Below, one piece after another: positions 34,545 to 46,429 of a stretch of DNA of 64,000 bases. A model generated the notes under the pieces. That model made no database searches. It was not told the origin of the DNA and saw nothing but the letters and a program-made list of their open reading frames with translations. Made by a program: the position numbers and the translations under genes. The stretch spans positions 138,815,126 to 138,879,125 of the forward strand of contig JALIGW010000003.1 in the NCBI GenBank assembly GCA_023053685.1. Reading direction: 5' to 3'. Within the stretch, counting starts at the first letter, position 1. Every line of letters starts with the position of its first letter. This stretch comes from Diadophis punctatus similis (taxonomy: Eukaryota > Chordata > Lepidosauria > Squamata > Dipsadidae).

Positions 34545-34990
34545 CATAGAATAGAATAGAATTCTTTATTGGCCAAGTGTGATTGGACACACAAGGAATT
34601 TGTCTTTGGTGCATATGCTCTCAGTGTACATAAAAGAAAAGATACATTTGTCAAGAATGGTTGTCATAGGGTTTAAGTAAGCAATCAGGAAACAATCAAT
34701 ATTAATATAAATCGTAAGGATACAAGCAACAATTACAGTCATAAGTGGGAGGAGATGAGTGATAGGAACAATGAGAAAAACTAATAGTAATAGTAATGCA
34801 TAGTTTGACAGTGAATAGTTTGACAGTGGTGAGGGAATTATTTGTTTAGCAAAGTGAGGGCGTTCGGGAAAAAACTGTTCTTGTGTCTAGTTGTCTTGGT
34901 GTGCAGTGCTCTATAGCAACGTTTTGAGGGTAGGAGTTGAAACAATTTATGTTCAGGATGCGAGGGGTCAGTAAATATTTTCAGTAAATA
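34545..34990 (-). mobile_element. CR1-L3 (snake) LINE 3' part with (AGAAT)n
   Basis: (ATAGA)-type repeats at 34547-34565, then ATTCTTTATTGGCCAAGTGT and the 3' UTR in reverse. The region 34830-34985 is a decayed ORF end. The plus-strand homologue is at 60546-61373. Confidence 0.9.
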
Positions 34991-34999
34991 TTTTACTTA

Positions 35000-36270
35000 G
35001 CAATGAGTATAAAGATAACTTTACAAGGAACTGGTGCTTGTATCCATTCCATTTGCTCTCTCCGGATTACACGTAAGAGGCATAGCATTTCTTGGTTCTC
35101 GTAAATACATGTTTAATATCTGCATTTTAAAATCTGTACTGTAAATGTTAAGTGTTTTGCTGTAAAGGAATAGTGTAGATCCTTTTTAGAATATCTGCCT
35201 AATGTTTTGATCATATGAATGGTATATTGTGTTTAATAATGGATTATAATTGGAAAACGGTTCAAACAATATTGGGTATTATTTTTCTGATGGGTCCTCA
35301 AATTGAGTTTGAATTTTTAATGTGGAACGTTCTGTTATATTTACATTTAGTTATTATTCTAAGAGCACACTTTTCTTTAATATCGTTTAATATGCTGACA
35401 AACTAAAATGGAAACACTTTGCTACTTCAAAGAAAATAGTTTAATTCAGTGACAAAGAGAATAACAAAGGAGAAATTTATAAGCTTGTACATGCTTGCAA
35501 TACAAATAGTTTGAATTGTATTTAACGAGAAACTGTTAATGTTAACTGTTAGCTTTGCTACTGTTTATTCCTACGAACAAGTAGCGTTTGGTGGAAACCC
35601 AAGAAAATAATATAACAATTATCCCTTCAGAATAATTGTTCTGATCAGGTATTTTTAATTTATGAGGTACTTCATTATTATTTACAAAAGCAAAATAATG
35701 TTCTGATTCCAAATAATTGCATGAAAATTTTCAAGAATAGCAGATGTAAAAAAGAAGAGAGGGTAATGAATCAAAAGGATTACAAATTACAAAGATCAAT
35801 ATAAGAATCAGAGTTTTTAAAATAAGCAGTTTAATCAGATTTAAGTGTGCCAACAGTTTTCTGGCAGAATTTATATTTAACAATAGTTATAGGTGATTTT
35901 TTTAAAGTATTCAACTATTTCTAATATAGTACAAAGTGCTGTTACAGATAAACATTTAATCTGCCATGTTTCTATTTATTACAACTCCGAAACCCAATAT
36001 TCTTTAGCAAGGGAGCATAGACATGAAAAAATAGAAGACAGACAGGCAAACAGATAGATGATATAGGAGACAGAGACACAGAGAGATCAGAGGTAAGGGC
36101 TGCTGTGTTCAGTAGAATTGCTTCATATGGGGGCTTGGATTGCATTATGGGCACTTTCAGACATAGTATTTGCATCACTCCAAGATCAATGGTATTCTTG
36201 TGATCACATGATATAGTCTCTGTTAGATGGAAGAACTGATTAACTTCTAGCTTTGCTTGATACAAAACGA
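35000..36270. other. No recognised feature
   Basis: AT-rich DNA without repeats or open frames I can interpret. Confidence 0.35.
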
Positions 36271-36273
36271 ATA

Positions 36274-36665
36274 CAAATAAGTCCTCCATCTACCGAGTTC
36301 ACTTAGTGACAAGTTACAATGGCACTGAAAAAAGTAACTTATGACCATTTTTCACACTTATGACCATTTGCAGCATCCCCATGGTCATGTGGTTTATATT
36401 TGGATGCTTGACAACTGGCTCACATTGATGATGGTTGCAGTGTCCTGGGGTCATGTGATCACCTTTTGAAACCTCCTGACAAGCAAAGTCAACAGGGAAA
36501 CCAGATTCACTTTAACAACCGTGTTACTAATTTAACAACTGCAGCGATTCACTTAACAAATATGGCAAGAGAAGTTGTAAAATGGAGCAAAACTCACCTA
36601 ACAAATTTATCCCTTAGCCACATAAATTTTGGGCTCAATTGTGGTTGTAGATTGAAGACTAACTG
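36274..36665. mobile_element. CAGGTAGTCC MITE copy
   Basis: TA-flanked diverged ends (CAAATAAGTCC and AGACTAACTG) around the standard interior (GTGACAAGTTACAATGGCAC, TTTAACAACCGTGTTACTAA). Confidence 0.85.
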
Positions 36666-36676
36666 TATGTACCAAT

Positions 36677-36773
36677 CAGTAGTGGGTTCTAAATCCCATT
36701 GCTACCGGTGCGCGTGACGCTTCTGCGCATGCCACCGCTACCAGTTCACCAAACCGGGAGCAACCCACCGCTG
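36677..36773. mobile_element. 97-bp hAT MITE with perfect TSD
   Basis: CAGTAGTGGGTT and CAACCCACCGCTG ends, flanked by GTACCAAT at 36669-36676 and 36774-36781. It lies only 10 bp from the previous MITE. Confidence 0.9.
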
Positions 36774-36781
36774 GTACCAAT

Positions 36782-38920
36782 GCAATATCACAAATAAAGT
36801 GCTGAAACTTTGAAGCAGGCAATTTCCCACCATACTATATCTCAAGTCCTGGTTCTTGTCTTTCCCTTTCTCTGTAGCTAAGCCATCTAATGTCACACGC
36901 TATTTTTGCACAAGATTAAAAAAAATGCAAGTGGGAAATGTCATGGCATCTTACTTTCATGTCAATCTTTTTTTATTATAATTGCTGAGGGGAGAAAAAG
37001 CATAAAATGAATGAGTGAAGGTGCAGTGATAGGTTTTTATTCCAGTTTTTTAATTACCTTGTCAGCTGGAGGCAACACTGGTTGGATCACCCAGAATTCT
37101 GTGCATTTCTAAGAAGGTAGTGGTGATTATGACATTAATGCATTCATAAATTGATTTTAAGAGTTTGAAAATAATGGTTCTGTGGGAACGGCCTTTTGCT
37201 TCAATGACTGTCGAGTTCAAGTAGGTGTATGCGACTCTAGACTATTTCTATGGTAAAGAATTTATATCAGAGATACAAAAATAAATTTAGTATTACAATA
37301 TCTTTCCATTAAATTTATAGCAAAAATGAATGCTGAAATATTGAGAACAGCAGTGCATTCCCAAATGTTTAAAATAAATGTTGAAATAGTGGGGGGAAAA
37401 GCAGAATAAAACACTCTTAACAGTACTGGATTTATGCAATTGCATATACACTATTTTTCATTCACTGCTTCTTTTTGTATTTACTTCTACTGTATTTCCT
37501 CTGTTGGTGTATATTCTTATATAATGTGATACCTTTTTGTCTGTGAAACTGACAGAAACCTATGTTAGTAGCCTAGTACAAAAGTGTATGATTATGATTT
37601 TTTTTCCTTACTGAAAATTACAAATATATTATCTGGCAGCAAAAGGTGACATATCAGTGTAAACTGTAAAGAAGCCATGGATCTCACATTGTATACAGCC
37701 CACATAAGGAAAGCATGGAAAGTTAAAACATATTTAACTTTAAAATCCAAAAGAAAATTCACACCTTTCCTAAAACATTAATAATCAATCTTTATTAAAA
37801 CCCAGGTGTGAATTGATAAATTATGTTATTCTCTGCATTTTAATTTAATGTCACACATGTAAAATTATGTAATAAAAGTGAACAATCTATGAGTATATAC
37901 ATACTCATATACCAGCGCAGAATTGCTATCCTTGCCATATGAAACCTCTGTTGCTTAAAATGTGCTTTTCTTTCTGGGGGGGGCATAAAATGTACACTGT
38001 AATCTGTTTGAATGCTTAAGCAAAAGAGTCAGTGTATTTAGTATCCTTTGAAAGGCCGTTCTATATCCTCTTGATCGAACTATACCGACCATTAGGATGA
38101 AGTGAAGGAAGCCCAGAAGCCAGGAAGGAAAATACAGTATGAGACAGTAGGCAGAAATAAAATTTAATATTTTATGTGCATATTCTTGAAAATGTGGGTC
38201 CCTGGCAAAAAGCAACTTCAAGCACATGTAGGCACTTGCCAATGACCCCTAGAGCCTGTGATTTTACTGTTGCTATGGAACTCTGTTGGGACCTAGTTGT
38301 AAGCTTTGCAGGGAAATCTCCTGTGGCCCTCACAGACATTCTGAAGTGTATCTAACTTCTGCCTATTTATTTAGTTAATCACACAGCGTTAACAAAGCTA
38401 TTGACATACACCTGCATCTTAAGGTGTGCTTTCCCCAATTAGTCCTCAAGTGTTGCTATCTTAAAACATTCAGCTGTTATAGATATAAGAATGTTTAAGT
38501 TAAAAACAATAGCCTGAAATATGGAAAATGTAGAATGAAGAAAGAAATTCCGATATCTTAAAGCTGTATTAGTGAAATTATGTTTTGTCTTTTTTAATGT
38601 GGAAAATTTCAATAAAAAGTATTTTTAAAAAAACATTCAGCTGTTTGGATTTCATCGCTAATCACTTGTTCCTTGCTAAAACTCCAGTGGCATGTCCTAT
38701 TTTGATGATGGGCTCATATTTCAGAACATCACAGAGAAAGGTGGGGGGTTTGCACAGAATTCTACCTTCTCGTTCTTTAACTAATGTCATCAAAGTGTTC
38801 TATTTATAGGCAATACATATGAACGTGGAGTAAAGTGGACTTCTCTACCTGCATTCCCTTGTGCAAAGTGATCAGTGTGCTTTATTTCTACTCTGGCAGT
38901 GAGAGTTACAAGAGGGACAA
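36782..38920. other. No recognised feature
   Basis: Over 2 kb with no repeat I recognise, one of the longest such stretches in the window. A 95-codon minus-strand frame (37955-38242) has no recognisable domain. Confidence 0.35.
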
Positions 38921-38923
38921 GTG

Positions 38924-39321
38924 CTGGTAGTCTTCTACTTACAACAGTTCATTTAGTGACAGTTCAAAATTACAACAGCACTAAAAAAAAGCACTGACTT
39001 ACAACCGGTTTTCACAGTTACGACCTTTGAAGCATCCCCAGGGTCACTTGCTCAAAATTCAGAGGCTTGGCAACTGGTTCATACTTACGACCATTGCTGT
39101 GTCCCAGGGTCATGTGATCACCTTTTGCAACCTTCTGACAAGCAAAGTCAATGGGGAAGCCAGATTCACTTAACAACCAGGTTACTAACATCAACTGCAG
39201 TGATTCACTTAACAAGTGTGGCAAGAAAGGTCGTTAAATGCGACAAAACTCACTTAAGAAATGTCCCTATGAACAACAGAAATTTTGGGCTCAATTGTGG
39301 TCATAAGTCAAGGACTACCTG
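38924..39321. mobile_element. CAGGTAGTCC MITE copy
   Basis: Right end AAGTCAAGGACTACCTG-TA is intact; the left end reads TGGTAGTCTTCTACTTA. The interior matches 18753-19148. Confidence 0.88.
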
Positions 39322-39441
39322 TATAATGCCAGAATTGGGATTGGCAGGAGAAAGAGAGAATCAGTGCACTGGTATCTCTCAGCAACCCGTCCTTTTGTAA
39401 TATAAAAGAAAATAGAGCAATGAGCAAGAATGAGAGTGAGA

Positions 39442-39467
39442 AAAGAAAAGAAAAGAAAAGAAAAGAG
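39442..39467. repeat. (AAAAG)n simple repeat
   Basis: Five consecutive AAAAG-type units in an A/G-rich stretch (39400-39500). Confidence 0.85.
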
Positions 39468-39973
39468 CAAGGAAGGGAGAAAGGAATAGAAAGAGAGAAT
39501 GTGCAAGACGGGATAACAAGGAAAAGGGATAATTGGTGGGACAACTATAGAGTAGGTGAGGGCTTCCCAATAACATAGATGTCTGAATTGCCATGTGATT
39601 CAGGTCTAAAAGGTGAGTGAGGGTCTTCCTGGAAAAGCAGAAAAGGTGAAAAATTCTCCCATCCACTTTGCAGATGATATTGACTAAGGCTGTGGGTCTA
39701 GTAATAATCTATCAAACCTCATCTTTTCCATCCTCATTCCAAACCCATGGTTAGAAAGAACATCTCTGCTTGATCTTTTATTTATAACCAGTAGAAAATT
39801 GTTTTTCTTAACTTGTCTCATGTTGAATATTATAAGGGCAGCCCCACTTGTTGGTCTTTCTCTAAGGGAGATTAGAGCATGGCTGTCAGGATAGAACAAA
39901 TTATGAAAGCAGGCTAGCAGGTGTTTTGAGCCCTAAGACTATGTATTTAATTGCTCTCCTGCAAGTACTATAT

Positions 39974-40064
39974 CAGGGGTCCCCAAACTTGGCAACTTTA
40001 AGACTTGTGGACTTCAACTCTAGAAGTCCACAAGTCTTAAAGTTGCCAAGTTTGAAGAACTCTG
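39974..40064. mobile_element. Foldback MITE, shortened
   Basis: CAGGGGTCCCCAAACTTGGC and TTGCCAAGTTTGAAGAACTCTG pair across a short centre. Flanks TACTATAT and TATTATAC agree at 6 of 8. Confidence 0.8.
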
Positions 40065-40397
40065 TATTATACAAAGAGTGATGAAGATTTTTCCATACAT
40101 GGTATTTAACTGAGAAAACATTAGTACTATACTGCTGTTTTTTAGAGCTTTTGCAGATCAGGGCAGCAAAAATCCAAATGTCTGGATGATGAAAGAGAGA
40201 TACCAAAAACTCTTCACTGTTTAGTTCCATCCAGCAATAACTTGGATTTCTGGAGACCAAAGAAGGTATCTTTACTGTTTTCCCATAATGTCCTCCCACT
40301 TGAGCAGCCAAACCAATTTTCCTTTTGGTTTGGCTTTGGTAGAATTCAATACAAAACTTCTATTTTGCAGTTTGAGGTTCTGGAGCTACATGTCATC

Positions 40398-40951
40398 CAG
40401 GGGAGGGTTCCTAATTTTTTTACTACCACTCTGTGAGCGTAGGTAATTTTGTGGGTATGGCTTGCCAGCCATGTGACCGGGTGGGAGTGGCTTGCTGGCC
40501 ATGTGACCGGGTGGGCATGGCTTCTCGGACTGCTGAAGGGAGGGGAACTGAGATAGGGCCTGCCGCCCATTCCCCCTCCCCTCAGCAGCTCGAGAAGCCT
40601 CAAACGTGCGAAAATGCCTAGGATCATCACCGCGTGTTCATGGCTTCTCGGACTGCTGAAGGGAGGGGAATGGAGATAGCTCCTGCCACCTGTTCTTTCA
40701 GTGTCTCACACGCTCCCTCAGCCATCCTCCCCTGCTTGGACTCACTGTGGGGTAGGAAGGCAGCACATGCCCAGTGCCGGAAGCTCGGCTTCTGGGCATG
40801 CTCAGAAGAAAATTTAAAAAAAAAATTTTTTAAAAAATTTTTAAATGGCGGCGTCCAGGCACCGGCAACCGACTGCACCGGTACTGTGATGTCACCAGCG
40901 GGTCGCTACTGGTGCTATAGAGTGGACCGCACCGGTAGGAACCCACCACTG
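40398..40951. mobile_element. hAT MITE, CAGTGGTGGGTTCC family, perfect TSD
   Basis: Ends CAGGGGAGGGTTCC and GGAACCCACCACTG, flanked by ATGTCATC at 40390-40397 and 40952-40959. It contains a direct repeat (CATGGCTTCTCGGACTGCTG at about 40517 and 40639). Reverse-complement homologue of 26245-26654. Confidence 0.95.
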
Positions 40952-40959
40952 ATGTCATC

Positions 40960-41630
40960 GTTACAGTTTTAGATGGGGTTTATATCTAGAAGAATGACAT
41001 CTTGACAGGTAGACATTAATCCTCCTCAAACCATCACTTGTTTGTAGAATGGCCAGAGAAAGCACACATAGCATGTAGTGAAAAATTTGCCTCCTTTCTC
41101 TATGTAGACAGGATGACAGGATTTTTCTTACTGTAGGAACTTTCATAGCTTATGGGGTAAGACATCAACTGGATTTTTGCATTTTCCTATTGGTTGGCTG
41201 AAGAAAGCACTTTTTCTTGCCAAATCTCAACAACTTAAGGTTGACAGGAATGAAGAAAATCATAAGGCCAGCTTCAAACTGCTTTACAGGGGACTGTGGA
41301 ATGAAAACAGCACCATATAAATGCCCAGAGAATGCAATTTAGATCCTATGAAGATGGATAAAGGTCTGTGGGAAAATCCATTTCAAGTTGCAAAGATTTA
41401 TTTGACTGGAATGACTAAAGCACTACTGTATGTGAAATGTCCTTGCAATGCATGGGAGTTGCAGCAATATCTGCAAAAGGGATACATTTATTATAGGCGT
41501 TCCATATTGGAGCTACAAAATTGGAAGCAAAAAGGTTGGATAACAAAAAATTATGGAACCGCTAGCTCTTTGCTCCCCCCTAGTGGTTGTGATGATTTTT
41601 GCTATCTTTTGTCATTTCAAACCCCTGCCA
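40960..41630. other. No recognised feature
   Basis: An open frame of 105 codons (41321-41638) lacks recognisable motifs. Nothing else noted. Confidence 0.3.
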
Positions 41631-41632
41631 TA

Positions 41633-42018
41633 AGGTAGTCTTTGATTTACCATGCCCAGTTATGGTCATAAGTCAATTGTAAAGTAGACCATCACGTGGC
41701 CCACCCAATTTTGCAGCCTTTTTTGCAGCGGCTGTTAAGAGAAGCACCATGGTCATTAAGTGAACCCATTGTTTGCTACGCATCTTTGCCAGAAACCAGA
41801 AATAAATGCTGGTTTTCAGCAAAAACACTGTAAATCACAATCACATGTTTGTGGGACTCTGCAAACAGCCAGTTGCCAAGTGCCTGGAATGATCATGGGA
41901 GGGATCCAGCCATTGAAACTTTGGAACTGGTTCATAAATACTTTTTATTAGGTGTGGGTGGGTCCATTGTAACTTTGAATGGTTGCTGAGTGACTGATTG
42001 TAAGTCAAGGATGCCCTG
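41633..42018. mobile_element. CAGGTAGTCC MITE copy, diverged
   Basis: AGGTAGTCTTTGATTTACC and GTCAAGGATGCCCTG ends, TA-flanked on both sides. Confidence 0.8.
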
Positions 42019-42163
42019 TAATCTGTCCTTTTGCTTGAGTCCTCAAGTATGGAACAGATATTTGTGTATGCTTAGACTGTATTACTATTATTATTCTCTC
42101 ACTTACAAGTATCTATCTCTTCCCACTTAGTACTATAACCATGTTGCTTGTATCTTTCAATTA

Positions 42164-43108
42164 CTGTATTTTTCGGAGTATAAGACGCACCAGAGTATAA
42201 GACGCACCTTAGTTTTGGGGGAGGAAAACAAGGAAAAAAGGCCTCTGCCTCCAAGCAATTTGCCAAACAGCAAACAGCACAGATGATATACACTGTTTGC
42301 TGTGTATTTCTGTGCATGTGTGCCTGACCCATAGAAATAGCAAAGAATTGGAGAAATTACATTATGCCAGAAAATTTTCTTAAATATAGTCACACTAACT
42401 CCTCCCAATTATTTAAATAGATCTACTCCAAGGTAAGTCAGGATTTAACTCTAATACTAAACAGGACACTGTTACATTTCAAACTATACTTGTACAGAGC
42501 TGTTAAAATTAATTAAAATTTCTGGAAGTATACATTATTCTCTATTATTTAAAAGAAGATACAATAGCACTGGGCCTCTTCAGAGCAAGCATTTATTTTA
42601 AAAAGCTTCTTTATTTTGTTAAGTTGTCTAGAACAGGGGTCTCCAACCTTGGCAATTTTAAGACTTGTGGACTTCAACTCCCAGAATTCCACAGCCAGCA
42701 AAGCAAATAATAAAGTAGTCAGCAAAGCAAATAACAAAGCAGTCTTTAAAAAATAAGTAATAATTTGAACATTCTACAGACATTTATAGTTATTCACTTA
42801 CCCCCTTGCATCTAGTTCAGCAGAAAATAAAAATCTGCGTGTCTCTCCCAGCTGTTTGCCACTTTGTAGCTAGTTTCAGTTTCATTTTAGCATGTGGCAA
42901 ATCAGCTGGGGATCGGGAAGCTGCTAATGACTTGCTTGTCTTAACAGGCTCTTCCCTGTTTGCTGCAAGCAGTAAATTGCTGGAAGACAGAGGCCAAAGG
43001 GTGGGCGTGGCTGGGTGGGTGGGGCTACATTCGGTGTATAAGATGCACCCAAGTTTTCACCCTCTTTTTGGGGGTAAAAAGGTGTGTCTTATACTCCGAA
43101 AAATACGG
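42164..43108 (-). mobile_element. 1-kb TA-flanked DNA transposon, copy 3
   Basis: Ends CTGTATTTTTCGGAGTATAA and ACTCCGAAAAATACGG, TA-flanked, in the opposite orientation to copies 1 and 2. It retains half of the foldback MITE (42635-42702) at the same internal site as copy 2. The GAGTATAAGACGCACC end motif is duplicated at the left end (42176-42208). Confidence 0.9.
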
Positions 43109-43196
43109 TATATTGTTTTTATTTGTTTCCTAGTACGATTTGATAGCTTATTAGTAACCTTGACTATCACTAAGTGATGTATCTTTTTATTCTTGA

Positions 43197-43365
43197 TGAA
43201 TATATTTTATTCTCCTTATGTACACTGAGAGCATATACAACCTAAGACAAATTCCTTGTATGTTCAATCACACTTGGCCAATAAACTATTCTATTCTATT
43301 CTATTCTATTCTATTCTATTCTATTCTATTCTATTCTATTCTATTCTATTCTATTCTATTCTATT
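43197..43365 (+). mobile_element. CR1-L3 (snake) LINE tail with expanded (TATTC)16
   Basis: TGTACACTGAGAGCATATAC and ATCACACTTGGCCAATAAA form the LINE tail. It runs into about 80 bp of TATTC repeats (43286-43365), the longest such run here. Confidence 0.93.
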
Positions 43366-43471
43366 AATTAAGAAAGCTGATATTTGTCACAAAATTATTT
43401 GATAGCCCAATCTTTTACTGTATCATTCAAAGCAACAGATGGGCAAGTAGAAGTCCAAGCAGCATATTATA

Positions 43472-43881
43472 TGTCAGGTTCCGGAAGAATAAAGGATCTC
43501 TGAAACACAATCCTGGTCTGTAAAGTGTCTTTTAATTATTCTCTGGCACTCACTGGCAAACACGAGTTCTTAGTGAAAATTATTGTCAAAGCTGTGTGTC
43601 AAGTGCTCCCCACCACATTTAAGCCTCGCGGGCCACACCCATGTGATTCCCAGCCCACCAATGAGCGATTCTGGCTTGTCTGTTTGTTCGTAGTCACAGC
43701 AGTCATCCCACAGCTGAGAGCCAGCTGCCTCCCCTGATGATGTCATCTGGCAGCGACAGATGGGGTGGAGTCGTGCCGATCATCATCCCAGCATGCTTGT
43801 GATTCAGCATGGATGCGACCCATCGCGTCGAATGCCCTGCCAGAATGGCAGCTCCGGGCCAGTGGCTCACCAGAGCTGACA
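43472..43881 (-). mobile_element. Solo LTR, 410 bp, with 5-bp TSD
   Basis: The ends are TGTCAG and CTGACA, flanked by TTATA on both sides (43467-43471, 43882-43886). On the minus strand it has an ATTGG box, a TTAAAT TATA-like motif and AATTAAA near the end, in the order expected of an LTR. No internal retroelement coding region adjoins it. Confidence 0.85.
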
Positions 43882-44049
43882 TTATACTTAGTGCAAGCAA
43901 AAAGCCATTTTGCAAGATTCTGTGGGAAGCATTTTATGGTACAATAATCCAACTGATTGTGTCTGCAGGTGTTTATGTTTACATGAACTATGCAGTGTTA
44001 TTCTTTTGTAGGCATAGGCTGATCTCTGAAGATGTGATATATGTTAATA

Positions 44050-44991
44050 CCATTTTCCCAAAAATAAGACCTATCCTGAAACTAAGCCCGAGCATGTTTT
44101 ATGTGTGTGCCTAATATAAGCCCTACTTAAGAGCCTGCACAGCCGCCCATTCCGTCTGGTTGTTCACTGTTCCACGGCCACAAGGCAAGGCAGGAGGGTG
44201 GAGCTGCCCCATGCGCATCACACCGATTTACCTCAGGGCCCCTGCATCCAGGCCATCCAGGCCCCAACATCTGCCTTGCGGTGGCAGCACCAACAACCAT
44301 GTGCAGCAAGAGCCCATGTGGCCACCAGCCCACTTCTGCTTTTTTGCAGCCGCAATGGAGAAGAAGGTCAATAGCAATAGCAATAGCACTTAGACTTATA
44401 TACCGCTTCATAGTGCTTTACAGCCCTCTCTAAGCGGTTTACAGAGTTCAGCATATTGCCCCCAACAATCTGGGTCCTCATTTTACCGACCTCAGAAGGA
44501 TGGAAGGCTGAGTCAACCTTGAGCCGGTGAGATTTGAACAGCTGAACTGCTGAACTAGCAGTAGCCTGCAGTGCTGCATTTAACCACTGCACCATCTCGT
44601 CTCAAGTGGTATGCTGGTATTGGTGCCGTGACCGCAAGGCGTGGATGGCCTGGTTGAGGGGACCCTGAGGCAAGCTCCAACCCCCCACCTCGGCCGCGGC
44701 ACCAACACATCACTCAGCCTCCTGCTCCGTTGCAGCCGCAAGCAAGCAGAAGAAGTGGGCCACACGGAGTCCTGCTAGATGGGGCTGCCAGAGCTGCCGC
44801 TGCGATGTGAGGCAGGTTGGGGCATGGGTGGCCTGGCTGAGGGAGCCCTGAGGTAAGCCGGTGCAGGCAAGCAGAAGAAGGCCTTCTCTATATGGGGGGG
44901 GAAAGTAACACACCCCTGAAAATAAGCCCTAGTGTTTATTTTGGAGCCCAAAAGAAAATAAGACCTGGTCTTATTTTCGGGGAAACACGGG
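44050..44991. mobile_element. TA-flanked DNA transposon, GAAAATAAGACC ends
   Basis: CCATTTTCCCAAAAATAAGA and TTATTTTCGGGGAAACACGGG are inverted ends flanked by TA. GGGCTTATTTTC-type subterminal repeats recur at about 44115 and 44920. It is interrupted by a SINE at 44371-44600. Confidence 0.8.
44371..44600 (-). mobile_element. Sauria-type SINE (tRNA-derived, BovB-like tail)
   Basis: The minus strand has a tRNA-like head (GGTGCAGTGGTTAAATGCAG as A box, GTTCAAATCTCACC as B box). The tail GTAAACCGCTTAGAGAGGGC...GCGGTATATAAGTCTAAG ends in (CTATTG)n. The tail resembles the BovB 3' end, which is thought to supply its mobilising enzyme. It is inserted in the transposon 44050-44991. Confidence 0.88.
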
Positions 44992-44994
44992 TAC

Positions 44995-46065
44995 TGAAAA
45001 TCTGCTTTTGAGAACACCACCATCATTTTTCAATACCTATTTAATAATAGTATTTAAAAAAACTTAAATGTAATTGGCAAATTGTAATTTCATGTCAAGA
45101 AAATCTAAGTTAAAAAAAGTGTTAAACACAGGACCCTTGCCAAAACTAAAGATTTATAAGGTATTCTTGAGGACTTATTGTAATATGCTATGTTTTGTCA
45201 GAATATGCATGATTGTTTTGTAAAGCAAGCCTAAATTTAGAGGCAAATTGCCTATATATAGTCTAAATACTATTTGTGTATACTCATGAACTACTTCATT
45301 CATTAGTATACGCAAATAATAGTTAGACTATATATAGGAAATTTGCCTCTAAATTTAGGCTTGCTTTACAAAACAATCACGTATTTAAAAAGTTATTGTG
45401 CCTGGATGAATGTGAATCACTAAAATACTATTATTAAAAAGCTACTAGAAAAGGACTGCAGATTTCCTAGATATTTCATCTAGTGTTTAAAATTATGTTA
45501 TTCATGCATTTTTTTCAGAAAACAAACTATTATGGGTTCTGATGTAGACTTTTATATATGCATCATTATAAATAAATATTTAGGGAGAAGAAATGGGATA
45601 AAAGGAGGAAGGGTATAGAATTTTACAGATAAATCAGTTTAATACAAAATATATGCATTTGGGAGAAATGCAGTTTCAGACTAAAATTTGCACAGGTATC
45701 TGTCAGTGTATGCAATATTATTCAGTTATTTTTACTTTTATAATATTTCAATGTGGACCCACAATTTCACACAATGTGATATGCTGATATATCATAATAT
45801 ATGTGCATAAATATACATATAGTCAGAAGAAAATACATAAATATATGATCATAAAATAAAGATCTAAAGTAGAAAAACTGTTTAATAGTATTTTCACCAC
45901 CTTGTTTTCCTCCTTACATTATTCACCTCAGTGCTGGATTAATTAGCAAGAAGAGAATTAATATTTGAATGTATATTCATGGGAGAGAAAGGGATTACAA
46001 GAGAGTAAGCAGGTACATATTGGAGAGTGCCCATCAAAAGAAATATGCTAATACTGTCTGTTTGC
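44995..46065. other. AT-rich DNA holding one large hairpin
   Basis: Apart from the palindrome at 45211-45379 nothing is recognised. Confidence 0.35.
45211..45379. repeat. Near-perfect AT-rich hairpin, about 80-bp arms
   Basis: GATTGTTTTGTAAAGCAAGC is answered by its exact complement at the right end, with AAATTTAGAGGCAAATT and ATATATAG pairing inside. The loop is about GAACTACTTCATTC. It does not match the other MITE families in the window. Confidence 0.9.
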
Positions 46066-46071
46066 CTAGAG

Positions 46072-46206
46072 CAGGGGTAGGCAAAGTTGGCTCTTCTATG
46101 ACTCATGGACTTCAACTCCCAGACTTTCTGAGCCAATCATGCTAGCTCAGGAATTCTGGGAGTTGAAGTCCATGAGTCATAGAAGAGCCAACTTTGCCTA
46201 CCCCTG
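46072..46206. mobile_element. Foldback hAT MITE, perfect TSD
   Basis: CAGGGGTAGGCAAAGTTGGC and its complement form the ends, flanked by GCCTAGAG (46064-46071 and 46207-46214). The middle shares the CTTCAACTCCCAGAATT core with the GGTCTCCAACC foldbacks. Confidence 0.95.
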
Positions 46207-46331
46207 GCCTAGAGCACTCATGACTGTGAGCCAGAAGCCATTTAGAAAGCAAAACAAAGCCTTTAGTGTGAAACTGATTAGGGTCTTCTGAACTGATATG
46301 CAAGGCAGGTCAAGGTGCTAATAAACTAAGG

Positions 46332-46409
46332 CAGGGGTGGCCAAACCGTGGCGCATGCACCAAACGTGGCGCATTGGATGATTGCAAGTGGCGCATTGCA
46401 ATCATCCAA
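46332..46409. mobile_element. Left-end fragment of the CAGGGGTGGCCAA hAT
   Basis: CAGGGGTGGCCAAACCGTGG followed by CGCATGCACCAAACGTGGCG matches 26230 and 26663-26720. It is cut off by the L1 that follows. Confidence 0.85.
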
Positions 46410-46429
46410 CGGACAGAAAAGGCTGACGC

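Noticed and set aside
37955..38242. 95-codon minus-strand frame with hydrophobic stretches
   Set aside because: No family recognised, no splice or start context, isolated in AT-rich DNA.
41321..41638. 105-codon plus-strand frame
   Set aside because: No recognisable motif, no related frames nearby, length within chance for this composition.
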